NCBI RefSeq assembly: GCF_963576675.1
Contig: NC_088916.1
Span: 13,430,501-13,494,500 of the forward strand
Direction: 5' to 3'
Origin: Euphorbia lathyris
Lineage: Eukaryota; Streptophyta; Magnoliopsida; Malpighiales; Euphorbiaceae
Length of the DNA stretch: 64,000 nt
Below the pieces are notes generated by a model that had not been told where the DNA came from, did not search any database, and was given only the letters and a program-made list of their open reading frames with translations. Below are positions 21,901-32,842 of the stretch, one piece after another. Each line of letters starts with the position of its first letter. Within the stretch, counting starts at the first letter, position 1. The translations under genes and the position numbers were made by a program.

Positions 21901-23145
21901 TTAAACTATAATTCAATGAACTTGTTAGCCTGGACACAGAAATTAAATTGTACGAAAAATCAGGCATAAACAGAACATCATGTAACACAAATCTTGTGAA
22001 CTTTACTGATCCAATACGAGTTGCCTTCAACTTCATATTATTAGGTAAAATAACAAACCAATTATTAACTGGTTTAGAATTAATCATCAAAGACAAAGAT
22101 CCAGTAATATGATTACTGGCTCCGGTGTCTAAAATCCAATTACCACATTTAGTTTCAGCAGATGTAACAAAAGTATAAGTATTCGTAATACCTGAATATT
22201 TACCATTAGCAAGATTTGCCTGGTCTTGAATAGCAGAGACACAAGCTGTTGAAGCATAATTTACATCTTGATTCTGCCCAACAACTTGTGATTGAAATAT
22301 TGATAAGATTTGTGCCATTTGCTCCGATGTAAAACTTGAAGAACTCTTTGGAATTGCCCCCAAAATACCAGCACGCTCTTGACTTAAAAAATCCTCAAGA
22401 ACATTACTTGATTCTGCAACATTAGCCTTTGCAAACTTGTTGTTGAACTTAAATCCTGGGGGATACCCATGCTTGCAAAATTGATGTGAATTATTAACCA
22501 AAGCCACGAGTTCTTGCGAAATATCTTGACCATTTAGCACATTAAACTGCCTTTCGTGTTGCAGAACCAAAGAAAATGCCTTGTTTATTGTAGGAAGAGG
22601 TTCCATTATCATGATCTGGGATTTTACATTAGAAAAATTTTCATTCAAACCTTTTAAAAAACAGATCACCACATCCTTTTCTTGGTTGATTCTGACTTCA
22701 TTAGTGATATTGCACGCACACCCATCACATACGCAACTAGGGATATTTCTCAAAGTCACATACTCATCCCATAAAAGTTGTAAATCAGCAAAGTAATTTG
22801 TTACAGACCTTTGGTTTTGTTTAATAGTATAAATTTCCCCTTGTAAATCTGCTATACGAAAACATCGGCTTGAGCAAATCTTTCTTTAAGATTATCCCAA
22901 ACATCTTTAGCATTATCTAGCCAAAGCACACTTTTCACAATTGAAGGAGAAAGGGATTTGGTTAACCAAGATAATACCAGATTATTGCACCTTTTCCAGG
23001 CAGCAAGCAAATTCGATCTTTGATCTGGCATCGGCAACGATCCGTCAATGAATTCCAATTTGTTCTTAGACATCAATGCCATCTTCATGTTCCTACACCA
23101 ACCATGATAATCTGGGCCGGCGAGAGGAGGAGAAACAAGAACCAA
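18960..23145 (-). pseudogene. copia gag-pol of the 4.9-kb element, broken
   Basis: Reading down the minus strand: gag begins near 23145 with SPPLAGPDYHGWCRNMKMAL and a UBN2-type region. The protease motif WILDTGASNHIT lies near 22110-22145. A GAG-pre-integrase HRLWHYRFGH lies near 21670-21700, and the integrase region at 21000-21500 has RTDNGAEF and ETPQQNGLVERKHQ. RT has [20 protein letters not shown] and the YVDD box at 19860-19871. RNase H lies between 19672 and 18989. Parts lie in three different minus-strand frames, with shifts near 22.8, 21.03, 20.06 and 19.65 kb and stops near 21.88 and 21.4 kb. It cannot make a polyprotein. Confidence 0.88.
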
Positions 23146-23353
23146 AGATGGGTTCTCTCCAGGATGAACTTAGTATGGACTTGAAATTTGTTCTTCTACT
23201 CGTGCCATTTACTCAAACTTTTGCAAAACAGAAGAATAAATGGAACACAAAAGAAAAGAATAGATAAAGAAGAATATAGAAACAGAGAATGGAAGAAAAA
23301 GGAAGAAAGAAATGAAGAAAATTAGGAAAAATCTTGCAGAAGCTTTTGATTAT

Positions 23354-23365
23354 GCTCTGATACCA
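23354..23365 (-). promoter_or_regulatory. Primer binding site of the 4.9-kb copia element
   Basis: TGGTATCAGAGC on the minus strand, complementary to the 3' end of initiator tRNA-Met, directly next to the 5' LTR with no spacer. Confidence 0.85.
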
Positions 23366-23587
23366 TCTCAAGATGATGTAGAAGAAAGCAAAGAATGAGT
23401 TCTATTGAAGAAGAAGAAGAGAATACAGGAAAAAGAAGTTATCTCCATAGTCAGTATATTACTTCTATTTATAACCGTTTGAGTCTAACAGATATATTTA
23501 AATAAAACTGACTAGCATTCTAATTAACTGCTAACTTAACATTAACTACTAACCTATAGTTAATAATAAACCTATGTATGGTTAACA
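23366..23587 (-). repeat. 5' LTR of the minus-strand copia element
   Basis: 222 bp, from TGTTAACCATA to CATCTTGAGA on the minus strand. The repeat ends in GA rather than the usual CA, and the same end is shared with the 3' LTR. Confidence 0.85.
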
Positions 23588-24060
23588 AAATTTCATATCT
23601 AAAGAAGCTTTAATGTTATTAATCTCAATAATATCAGTTCACGTAAGAATGATATCATCAACATAAAATAACATAATAGTAACCAAACATTCTCTATGTT
23701 TAAGAAACAAGGAATTGATAAGAGATATATTGAATAAAAGCATGAGATTGTAGAAAGATAGACAACCTTTCAAACCAATGCCATAAAATGATTTTTCAAG
23801 CTCACAAACCATACATTGTTTTGGTAAAACCAAACTTGGAGGAGGAACCATGTACACCTCTTCATCCAGGAATCCACGTAGGAAAGCGTTATTTACATCA
23901 CACTACATCAAAGGTCAATTAGACATGATAATAATATCTAAAATCAATCGCACAGTTGTTAGTTTAACCACAATAGAAAAATTATCGAGGTAATCAATTC
24001 TCTCTACTTGGCTATACCTTTTTTACCACTGAACAGAGCTTTATATCACAAACATATGTA

Positions 24061-25240
24061 TACACATTAAAAAATATATTTTAAAAATTTATCCCTATAC
24101 TTCAAGTTTTAGACAAAAAAAAAAAAAATCAAAAATCAAATATTTAATTAAGTTTAACTGTATTTTATTTCTAAATCTATTCTAACTATAAAAAATGAAT
24201 TTTTTTTGAACTAATTAATATACAACTGGTACAAAATATAAGAATGGAAAGAAAGAACCACTAATATTATCGTTCCTTCAAATATCATTTCTTATATTTT
24301 ATATTCAAAAATACCATTTTTCTTTATTTCTTTCATCATTTGTGCTATTTTTTTCACCATTATTGATATTTTCTTCGTCATTGTTGCGTTTTCTTTATTT
24401 TTTCACCATTGTTACTAATTTATTTTTTTCATTTAATTATATCAATTTGCACCATTATTTTCATATTTTATTTTGTGTCCAAAGAAATAACAATATTTTC
24501 AGTGCATCCACCACCTCTATAGAAAAATATACAAGTATTCATTTTCCTTTTTATTATTATTATTATTATTTTTTATTTATATGTTACATGTAAAATATGC
24601 AATTATTTTCAGTCACTTTTACATGAAAGTTAATCTCATGTTTACCTTCTTTTTCATTTAACTATATCAAATTGTTAATACGTTTATTATTTTTCAATTT
24701 ATTTGTTTCGGCCAATTTTAGTAAATTTCACCCAATTTCAATCATCTTTTTATTTTCCTTCATTTAAATATATGAAATTGCTCCTACGTTGTCTATTTTT
24801 TTGAACCACTTCAAATCAATTTAATCTAATTTCAGTCACTTTCAGTTACTTTCGATCGTTCTCAATCACTTTTAGTTACTAGATTGTTTATGTTTCATTG
24901 GTTTTTGTTGTATTTCACCCAATTTCATATCATCTCTTATGATAATTTTTAATAAAATAAACTTTGTAATATATACAAATATAAATAATAATGTTCTTTT
25001 TTTTAATAAAAATATGAGATGTAGTTATCTGAATTGGAAAAGAAATAGTGGGAAAGAGACAATGTGCTACCAATAAGGGTAGAACTTAGCATTGAAGACA
25101 AAAAATTATTATACTTATCTGAGTTGAGTGTTGACAAAAGCAAAGCAAACACATGCACTTCAAACTCATAAAAAAAAAAAAAGCATATGAAAACTTACTA
25201 AGGGCAAAACTAGCTATAACAAGTCTAGTTATACAAGACT
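24061..25240. other. Gene-free AT-rich stretch
   Basis: T-rich low-complexity sequence with a short TTA microsatellite near 24551-24570. Repeated words such as TTTCAGTCACTTT and TTTCACCCAATTTCA occur between 24610 and 24920, without a clear period. No coding homology. Confidence 0.5.
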
Positions 25241-25248
25241 GTAGAAAT

Positions 25249-25767
25249 TGGGGATGACAACAGGTACTGTATCTGTAGATAGCTGGTATTATCCGACTCT
25301 AACTATCCGCACCCTGTATAAAAGGATATAAGACGGATATGAGATCAAAGCTATTACCGTAACGGATATGGGACGAGTATGAGAATATCTACAGAGTATC
25401 CGGTTCTCGGTACGCATAATAAATCATTTATATATTAAAAAATATTATTGTTTTTTAATGTAGGATGTGGAATTCAAACCCTCAACCTTTTGTTTTTCAA
25501 CCATTGAATGATACCATTAAGCTACTTTATTCTTATTGATAGATGATTTATTAAATTTGTACTTTGTTAAATTTGTAAAAAAAAAATTTGTTTTATGGAT
25601 TGATTCTTAAAGGCGAAGGGTACCTGCGAGTTAAATGGGACCGAAATGAGATGAAAAAAATATATCCATTAGGATAATTGAATGGATACGAATAATTAAA
25701 AAAAATAGTAAGAAATTGGGATTGACACTAACCGCAGATACACTGATTGTTGCCATCACTATCACTA
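25249..25767. mobile_element. hAT-like MITE, 519 bp, 8-bp TSD GTAGAAAT
   Basis: Left end TGGGGATGACAACAGGTA, then CTGTATCTG. Right end, read inward, TAGTGATAGTGATGGCAACA, then AGTGTATCTGCGG. Perfect 8-bp TSDs GTAGAAAT lie at 25241-25248 and 25768-25775. Subterminal motifs include GGATATGGGACGAG and TATCCG. No transposase. Confidence 0.78.
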
Positions 25768-25775
25768 GTAGAAAT

Positions 25776-26097
25776 AAAAAAGCAGACACTGATGCATCTG
25801 AAACATGGTATGAAACAATGTAAACAACATAAAATTATTCTAGTTGTTAATTTAATTCTAAACAATGCAAACTTAATTGAAGACAATGCACCAAAAAGAA
25901 ATAAAATGATGAACATAATTAAAATTTTGATTGAAAATTGCATAATTAAAAGAAAGTCAACAGGTTTACAAATACAAATAAAAAACTAGAATTCACTGAA
26001 ACTGGACATGGAATTATAATTTCATTGTGTTTGAGATGGATTGTTATGTTGAAGGGTTGTCTTCAACATTTTTATTTGTTGTGTTAAATAAAAAAAA
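25776..26097. other. Gene-free AT-rich stretch
   Basis: A frame at 25747-25989 overlaps the end of the hAT-like MITE and has no domain. Nothing else recognised. Confidence 0.5.
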
Positions 26098-26705
26098 GGA
26101 TGTTGCTATTTATCGCTCTTTTTGTTTTTACAGTCCCTATTTGGACAATGTTACCCTTTTAATAAAAAAAATGAATTTTTAATAAAAAAGAACGCCAATT
26201 TTGGCATAGGCGGGTGTCAGATCCTCCCCGCCATAGGGCTGGGCGGATCCGTCACCTGCCCAGCCAATGGCTTGGGCAGATATAGAATCCGCTCAAGCCA
26301 TTGGCTGGGCGGATCCGACACCCGCCTAGGCCAAAATTGGGCCAAGGCACAAATTCAGTATTTTTAGTGACGGAAAATGTTAAATCGTTCAGTTTTTTGT
26401 GACGGAAAATATTAAATTATCTAATTTTTTTGTGACGAAAAATGTAAAATCGTCACAAAAAATATGTATTATGTTCATTATTTTTTTGAAAAAAAAATTG
26501 TAAACTTTAATGTTTCCGATTTATAATCATCTATTTTTGGGGTTCGGGTTGTCACATATCAATTATTTTTATAATTTTAATTATTATTATTCGGGTTCGT
26601 GATTTTGGAGAGAGAATTTTCAGTTTTTGATCAAAATTATGAAAAAGGGCAAAAAAGTCCAAATGAGGACGGTAACTAGTAAAAAAGGGCGGTATTTAGT
26701 AATCC
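26098..26705. mobile_element. Mutator-like foldback element with a GC-rich palindromic insert
   Basis: The left end is GGATGTTGCTATTTATCGC. The right end, read inward, is GGATTACTAAATACCGCCC, followed by CATTTGGACTTTTTTGCCC. The same terminal theme is seen in the larger foldback at 34870-46149. The left third has a GC-rich inverted repeat, GCCCAGCCAATGGCTTGGGC at 26258-26277 and its inverse at 26291-26310. It is followed by three direct units of about 38 bp containing GTGACGGAAAATGTTAAAT (26364-26460). The TSD is not clear. Confidence 0.6.
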
Positions 26706-26733
26706 ACTAAAAATATTAGATAAAAATAATGTT

Positions 26734-27527
26734 GGCCTAATGCTCTCCTAGCCCCTTAGCTTGTCTAAATTGGTCATTTTATCCTCTAACTCATCGAATG
26801 TCCTATTTACCCATTTAACTCCATAAAAGTAGTATTTCTCACCCCCTCAACTTGTCCATTTACCCACCAACTCATAGAATGTTCTATTTACCCTCTCCAC
26901 AAAAATGGTATTTTTCACCTCTTACAATCTGTTATCGAGACCTAAATTGATACCATTTTTTAAACGTTAAACTTATATTGGTGCTATTTTGTACATAGAA
27001 CCTAAAATGATACTTTTCCAAAAACCATAGAACTATTTTGGTACCTTATCCCTACATATAATGTCTTTAACTTGTCTATATTAATATTTTTGTTATTTGT
27101 ATCTTTTATTCCTTCATTCTCTTTTCAACTTTTTTTGCTAGTTAAATTTTGATTATCTAATTATTGTAATACAATATTATTGTAATAAACACATGAAAGA
27201 TCAATATAATTATCAAATTAAAACAAAATAAAAAAGTTGATATTAAAAAAAAAATTCAAACTCATTTGAATAAGTCCTATTAATTTTACACTATAAAGGG
27301 GTAAAAAAAATACAGCTTTTATGGAGTTAAGGGTGTAAATAGAATCATAAGGGGTGAGAAATACCACTTTTATAGAGTTAATGGGGTAAATAGACATTAG
27401 ATGAGTTTAGAATGGGTAAAATGACCAATTTGGACAAATTAATGGAGGTGAGAAATACCATTTTTATGAAGTTAAGGGTAAAATAACCAATTTGGACAAT
27501 TTAAGAGGGCTGAAGAAGTATTAGACC
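26734..27527. mobile_element. Mutator-like foldback element, 794 bp, 9-bp TSD AATAATGTT
   Basis: The left end is GGCCTAATGCTCTCCTAGCC. The right end, read inward, is GGTCTAATACTTCTTCAGCC. Perfect 9-bp TSDs AATAATGTT lie at 26725-26733 and 27528-27536. Arms of about 230 bp are inverted copies and contain repeated words such as TTTACCC and AACTCCATAAAAGTAGTATT. A 9-bp TSD points to the Mutator superfamily. No coding sequence. Confidence 0.8.
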
Positions 27528-27536
27528 AATAATGTT

Positions 27537-28175
27537 TCTATAAGATGAAACAACAAATATTTTAATTTGATTTTTGACATAATAAATATAATAAAAAATT
27601 AAGGTTAATTTTAGTGGTTAAAGATCTCAAGTTGTTTAAACTAGATTTCGAATTCGAGTCCTAACGTATGCAGAAAGCTTTAATTGGAAGAGAATCCATT
27701 TAAAGAAAGTCTGATGAATCTCGAATCGAGAAATAAAATAAATTATATAAAAAAATTTAATTAGATATATTATAATAATGAATAAGACTTTTAGATCTTT
27801 TAAACTCTAGATTTTTTTTAGATAGGTTAATATTTATTTAATTTGTGACATAATAAATAATAAAAAATAATTTAGTTAGATATTATATAAAAAATAGCCA
27901 TGTGTCTTAATTGGAGGGAGAAATTTTAATATATATCGGGCATACCACCTAGGAAAGTTGATATGGGACGTCCAAGCCACTAAAAAATGTACATCTGTCA
28001 AACAAACCTAACAGTTTTTTAAAATTAATTATAAGACAAAAATCAAAATAATAATTAATCAATCTTCATTGTTTTGTTTTCTTAAGGTGATATTGGACTT
28101 TTTTTTGCCCCAAATTATACAGAAAACTTTTGAAACTTTCAGATTTACAGTGGAATACTCTGTATAATTAACATC
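27537..28175. other. Gene-free AT-rich stretch
   Basis: No coding homology. AAATAATAAAAAATAATTTAG-type words recur, but there is no defined repeat. Confidence 0.5.
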
Positions 28176-28776
28176 GGATAAATTATATATTTAGTGTACA
28201 ATCTTTGTCATATTTCACATTTCGGTATATATATAACTTTCAATTTTGCACATAAAAGTGTACAATTTTTTAGTGACTTCTTACCAAAGTGTACAACCAG
28301 TAATTGTGGAGTTTTATATTAAGTATCTGATCTTTCACGTCATTTGGAGGACCCACAATTTACATTTAGACACCTGTAGTGTGACCCCAATTAACAATTA
28401 AAATAGTATGACCTCTTATAATATGTGTAGATCCATATTACACATGACAAAATATGTATGGAAGATCTTCCGTTTGACATGGAGATCCATTTCTTCTAAT
28501 AATTTCCTGTAATTGTGATCGGTCAACGTGAAGTCAACGCGTCATGTCAACAATTTGATCTCTATAAAAGTTGATCGGTCAATGTGTCACGTTAACAATT
28601 TTGACTTTTATGGAGGTTAAATTGCTGACGTGGCGTGTTAACTTCATGTTGACAGATCATAATACATTTTAGTGGAAGGTCACCAAAAAGTTGTACACTT
28701 TTATATACAAAATTAAAAGTTGAATAAAAAAAATGTGAAATAGTACAAAATTATACATCACATGTATAATTTACCC
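28176..28776. mobile_element. Foldback element, about 600 bp
   Basis: The left end is GGATAAATTATATATTTAGT. The right end, read inward, is GGGTAAATTATACATGTGAT. Arms contain TATTTCACATTT and, inverted, the same word. Near the middle are repeated GTTGACAGATC, CGGTCAACGTGAAGTCAACG and GTCACGTTAAC blocks. It is related to the shorter element at 29077-29321. I found no convincing TSD. Confidence 0.6.
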
Positions 28777-28943
28777 AACTCCATAAAGCCTTTGATTATT
28801 TTACATTGAATATTAGAATTTTTGTTTTAAATAAATATTAGATTGCTTCTTTTCTTTTATATCTCAGAATAGGCTAAAACTAAAAGGTTGGATCCATATA
28901 TAATCAAAATAGTTGAATGCAAAATTCATTCATCAAAGAAGAA

Positions 28944-29023
28944 TACAATTATAATCATGTAATGTATGAACTTAGTATAATCATACAATTATAATCATGT
29001 AATGTATGAACTTACTATAATCA
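28944..29023. repeat. Recent 40-bp tandem duplication
   Basis: A 40-bp unit starting TACAATTATAATCATGTAAT at 28944 is repeated at 28984 with a single mismatch (AGTATAATC versus ACTATAATC). Confidence 0.9.
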
Positions 29024-29076
29024 TTGCCATGTGGCACGTGTTTAGGTACATACTATTTTTTGTAAATTATATACGT

Positions 29077-29321
29077 GGATAAATTACATACGTGGTATAC
29101 AATCTTTGTTCTATTTCACATGTGGCGCGTTGACTTCACGTTGACCGGTCACAATTGCTGGAGGTCAAATTGTTGACTTGCGCATTGACTAATCACAATT
29201 ACCGGTTGTACACTTTAGTTGGAGGTCATAAAAAATTGTACATTTTTATATACAAAATTAAAAGTTGTATACCAAAATGTGAAATAAGACAAATGTTATA
29301 TACCAAGTATGTAATTTATCC
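29077..29321. mobile_element. Foldback element, 245 bp, short relative of the element at 28.2 kb
   Basis: The left end is GGATAAATTACATACGTGGT. The right end, read inward, is GGATAAATTACATACTTGGT, nearly identical over 20 bp. It shares TATTTCACATGTGG, GTTGACTTCACGTTGACCGG and TTGTACACTTTAGT words with 28176-28776. Confidence 0.68.
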
Positions 29322-29513
29322 AATCATAACGGTGGATAGACTAGAATTTATATACAAAAGTTACATCAAATCATAATCCATAACCAAAAGCTATTCATAT
29401 TCCTTATGAGTATTTACATGAAATTGAAGTCAAAGGTAAAACTTTTTTCCTTAGATGATGGGTTTTTACTCAAAATCAAGCATGGATTTGAGCAATTCGC
29501 ATATGGTTGTCGA

Positions 29514-30420
29514 TTAGGGCTCTGTTTGTATGGGGAAAAATATTCTGCAAAAAAAACATTTTCCTAATTTTCTAATATTTGTTTGGGCAGCAAAATAAAT
29601 CAAAAGAAAATAAATGGTAAGTAAGTCAATAGAAAAGAAAGGAAAAAATAAGGGAAAATGTTTAATCTTTTCAAAAGGGTAAAACATTTTTCCTAAAACA
29701 TTTGTTTAGAGAAAAATTGGGAAAACGTTAAAAAATATAAAAATACGAAAAATATCAAACACGAAAAACATGAATTACGTGAAAATGTTATAAAACACGA
29801 AAATATGAAGAAAAAAACCCGCAAAAACATGAAAAGATGAGCTAACGCAAAAAACACAAAAATTCAAAAAAAAAAAACAAACATTTGAAAAAACATAAAA
29901 CATGAACAACGCGAAAAAGTGACAAAGCACGAAATATACAAAAACGTGAAAAATACAAAAAACACGAAAACATGAAAAAAATATGAAAAACACGAAAACG
30001 CAAACAATGCTAAAACACAAAAACGTGACAATACGTGAAAAACGCGATAAACATGAAAAGACGAAAAATACAAACAAAACACGAAAACATGAAAAATACG
30101 AAAAATATAAATAACACGAAAAAGTAACAAAATGTAAAAAATAAAAAACGCGAAAAAAAAAGAAAAAGGGAAAACCCGAAAAACCAAAAAACTAAACGTG
30201 ATAACACGAAAAAATGTACAATTTATAGTAATAGATTTAAGGGTAATGTTGTCTTTTGAATGAAAAATTATATATTCTATTCTATCTTATTGCACCAACC
30301 AATCATACGAATAGTTATTCCTAAAAAAAAATTTATTCCATTCTTTATTATTTTATTCCTTTGAAATATCAATTTTATTTCATTCTATTTCGCGAACCAA
30401 ACGATACCTTTTTGTACTCT
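29514..30420. repeat. Degenerate A-rich repeat region, possibly MITE-bounded
   Basis: From about 29700 to 30215 the sequence is built of loosely repeated ACACGAAAAACATG-like words of 12-20 bp (CGAAAA, CGTGAAA, CATGAAAA). The flank at 29514-29540 has AGGGCTCTGTTTGTATGG, and the flank near 30395-30408 reads inward GGTATCGTTTGGTTCGCG. Both resemble Tourist-type ends, but no TSD was found. Long F-rich minus-strand frames here arise from composition. Confidence 0.6.
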
Positions 30421-30667
30421 TTTGCACCCCTAGTTGTTTCTCCAATTTATACTTTCTTTAACTGCTCTCCACTACTCGTAACTTCCATAAAATAAAATAA
30501 AAGCAACCAATTCTCCAATATCATACTTTAAAATTTAAATAATCTTAACTAAAAGAAATCAATGATGAATTAGTTTAATTAACAAAGACTCATTAATTAA
30601 TTTAACCAAATTAATTAAGTCAGAAATTATTTATAATTACAAAATTGCTCCTAATTAATTATATATA

Positions 30668-31152
30668 GTAAAGTACACACATTTCTACTCATTTTCACGG
30701 TTTTGATCACTAAACTTTAAAATATAATATAAAAGTCATTAACTTTACACTTTTTAACATTATGATTACTAAACTTAACTAACGACTCAGAATGGTCATT
30801 AACGACCTCAAAATGGAAACGTCTAAGAATTAAAGTTATGTAGAATCACATTTACGATACAACCACATTTTCTATTTTCCGAATTACAACTTTTGGATTT
30901 TTCATTCTCTAAATATTCACTTTTCTCTCTAAACCAAACAACACATGAATGACATCAAAACGAAAAAGTTGAAGGATTAAACTTGTTTAGAATATCATAA
31001 GTTGTTGAATTTTTTTCATCTTGAGATCATAAACCATCATTTGAAATGTAATGTTAGAAAATTGTAAAGTTAAATAATTTTTATATTTCATTTAGAAGTT
31101 TAGTGCCATGCAGTGAAAATAAAAATGAGTAAAATTGTGATCGGTGTATTTT
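30668..31152. mobile_element. Foldback element, shared-core family, copy 2
   Basis: The left arm has GATCACTAAACTTTAAAATA and AACATTATGATTACTAAACT. The right arm holds the inverse near 31090-31150. The core has ACGACCTCAAAATGGAAACG, AGAATTAAAGTTATGTAGAA, and then a second direct copy, ATCAAAACGAAAAAGTTGAA. The core matches the copies at 12556, 48817, 50616, 55620 and 59523. End positions are approximate. Confidence 0.6.
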
Positions 31153-31389
31153 ATTATTTTATATATATATATATATGTAAAGTGATAGGCAAGTTCTAGG
31201 AAGTTGGAAGCTTCTTTACGAAATATATAGAATTCAAGATCTTTGTCCACCAAGATACGAAAGCACACTCAAATTTCTGGTCCACTTAATTACATAAGTA
31301 TACACTAAACACCACCTTGGCTAGGTGGTGTTCTTATCCAACAATGTGTTAATTCGGTTACCATTTCTTTCCTTATAAATAGGGTATTT

Positions 31390-32830
31390 AAAGGATTTGT
31401 CAAGCCAACCCGGGGTATTCAGTAAGGAGATCTACTATCACCTTATTTGTTTATCATGGGTAGAAGGGTTCTCGATCGGGAAAGCTAAATTAAACAGGGA
31501 AATACACGGAATTCGGGTTAACAAATCCAGTCTACCAATCTCACACTTGTTCTTTACAAACGTTTCACTGATCCTATTTAGAGAAATGGAAACCGAGTGT
31601 ACCAAAGTGAAGGGCACGTTACAGCTGTATGATGCAGTGTCGAGGCAGAAAAATAACTTTGAGAAAATGGAGATCACATTTAGCAAATGGGTTGATACAA
31701 AAGACTAAATTCAGTTAATTTCCACACTTAGGTGCTGTTTGATAAAACTGAAAATTAAGTGCTGAAAAAATAAGTACTGAATTTTAAGTGCTGAATATTA
31801 TAAGTGTTGAAAATATTTAATGATTTAATTTTAAAAAAATATTAGTTGATAATGTTTAACTTTAAATGATAAGTTAAATATTTTGACTTATCAAAATAAG
31901 TGGTTTTTAACTTAATTAACTAATTTAAGTGGTGGAAAAACAACTGTTATCAAACGCACTTAAATTAAATAAGTGCTTAACATTTTAATTTAAGCAATTA
32001 AGTGGTTTATCAAACAAGGACTTAGAGTATAAAAGGTTGACCAGTTCTCCAAATATCTAGAACTACCAGATATGGTTAGTTTTCTCAAGAAAAGGTTACA
32101 CAAGCGAGTCAAAGGATGGATTGAAAAGAATCTCTCAAAGGGGTGGAAATGAGGTCCTGTTCAAATCTATTATCCAATCAGTACCATTATATATCATGAG
32201 TTGCTTTCTCTTCCCAAAAACCGTATGTGAAGAACTACATCAACAAATTGCTCGGTTTTGGTGGAGTAATGATAAAAAGAAAAAAAAAATTCACTAGTGC
32301 AAATGGGATAATATGTGTTTTTCAAAACAAAGTGGAAGTTTGGGGTTTCAACATTTTCAAGCCTTCAATGTTGCACTCCTAGCAAAAGAAGCTTGGAGAT
32401 TAATAGTAAACCCAACCTCGCTGTGCTCCCAAGTATTTAAACACAAGTATCATCCTAGATATGAGCCGCTAAATGTAAAAATTGGATACTACCCTAGCCA
32501 TGTGTGACACAACATTCTACGCGCAAGAAAGCTCATCCTTGAGGACTGTTCGTGGAGAATCCGGAATGGCAGAATGAATGTAGACATCTTTGATCATCAA
32601 TGGATTGATGGAGTTGCATGTAATAGACCATTAGCCTTATTTCATGATTTACCCTCAGGAAAAGTGGCATGCCTGATTAATTTCGATGAGTTCTGGTAGA
32701 AGCGAGAACTGATATCACAATGTTTTTTAGTGGACGTGAAGAACACAACTATAGATTATATTATAAGAGTGTGAAGAATAAAACTACTATAAAAATTAAA
32801 GGTAAGTGAGGACTTTAATATTCAGTGGCC
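31390..32830 (+). pseudogene. LINE reverse transcriptase fragment, split by a Tourist MITE
   Basis: From 31397 the frame reads WVEGFSIGKAKLNREIHGIR, then LPISHLFFTNVSLILF, where the usual FADD catalytic box is altered to FTNV, and NNFEKMEITFSK. After the MITE at 31731-32021 the reading resumes with SFLKKRLHKRVKGWIEK, then a broken IIQSVPLYIMSCFLF-like stretch. At 32313-32507 it gives GSLGFQHFQAFNVALLAKEA. Later DCSWRIRNGRMNVDIFDHQW is visible. These are consecutive blocks of plant L1-type RT. The catalytic change, stops and frameshifts rule out activity. Confidence 0.82.
31731..32021. mobile_element. Tourist-like (PIF/Harbinger) MITE, 291 bp, TSD TTA
   Basis: Left end GGTGCTGTTTGATAA; right end, read inward, GTCCTTGTTTGATAA. 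The 3-bp TSD TTA is present at 31728-31730 and 32022-32024. Internal AAGTGCTGAA and ACTTAATTAA words form long inverted arms. It interrupts a LINE RT frame, and a homologous MITE lies at 57001-57584. Confidence 0.85.
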
Positions 32831-32842
32831 AATGAATGTAAT

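Larger units (their letters stand above)
18677..23587 (-). mobile_element. Complete but decayed Ty1/copia element, 4.9 kb, TSD AAATT
   Basis: The LTRs are 23366-23587 (5') and 18677-18908 (3'). Both start TGTTAACCATA on the minus strand. Direct repeats AAATT flank it at 18672-18676 and 23588-23592. The primer site TGGTATCAGAGC lies at 23354-23365, directly next to the 5' LTR, and a polypurine tract TTGAGGAGGGG lies next to the 3' LTR (18909-18919). The gene order gag, protease, integrase, RT, RNase H is copia type. The two LTRs differ by about nine substitutions plus a GAA-repeat length change, roughly 4 percent by eye. Confidence 0.9.
17802..24060 (-). pseudogene. Older copia pol remnant (RT and RNase H), split by a younger copia element
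   Basis: On the minus strand, 24060 to 23593 carries RT motifs: VYMVPPPSLVLPKQ, CELEKSFYG and FYVDDIILT (YVDD box near 23640-23660). Reading resumes below 18672 with LGSLKYFLGFQIAKT and ISQRKYALELCEDA. Then come RLIGRLIYLTNTRPG and HLQVAHRVLHDIKKDPSKGL, ending in an RNase H region near 17850-18130. The break coincides with the TSD AAATT of the element at 18677-23587, so this element was there first. It has many stops and frameshifts. The gag, integrase and 5' LTR are absent. Confidence 0.78.

Noticed and set aside
25747..25989. 80-codon plus-strand frame near 25.8 kb
   Set aside because: It begins inside the hAT-like MITE and crosses its TSD, so it cannot be an original gene.
28944..29023. 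CRISPR-like direct repeat
   Set aside because: Two adjacent identical units with no spacers, in a plant genome; a simple tandem duplication.
29775..30207. Phenylalanine-rich minus-strand frames resembling membrane proteins
   Set aside because: They come from the degenerate A-rich repeat; three overlapping frames give the same kind of F-rich translation, so it is composition and not coding.
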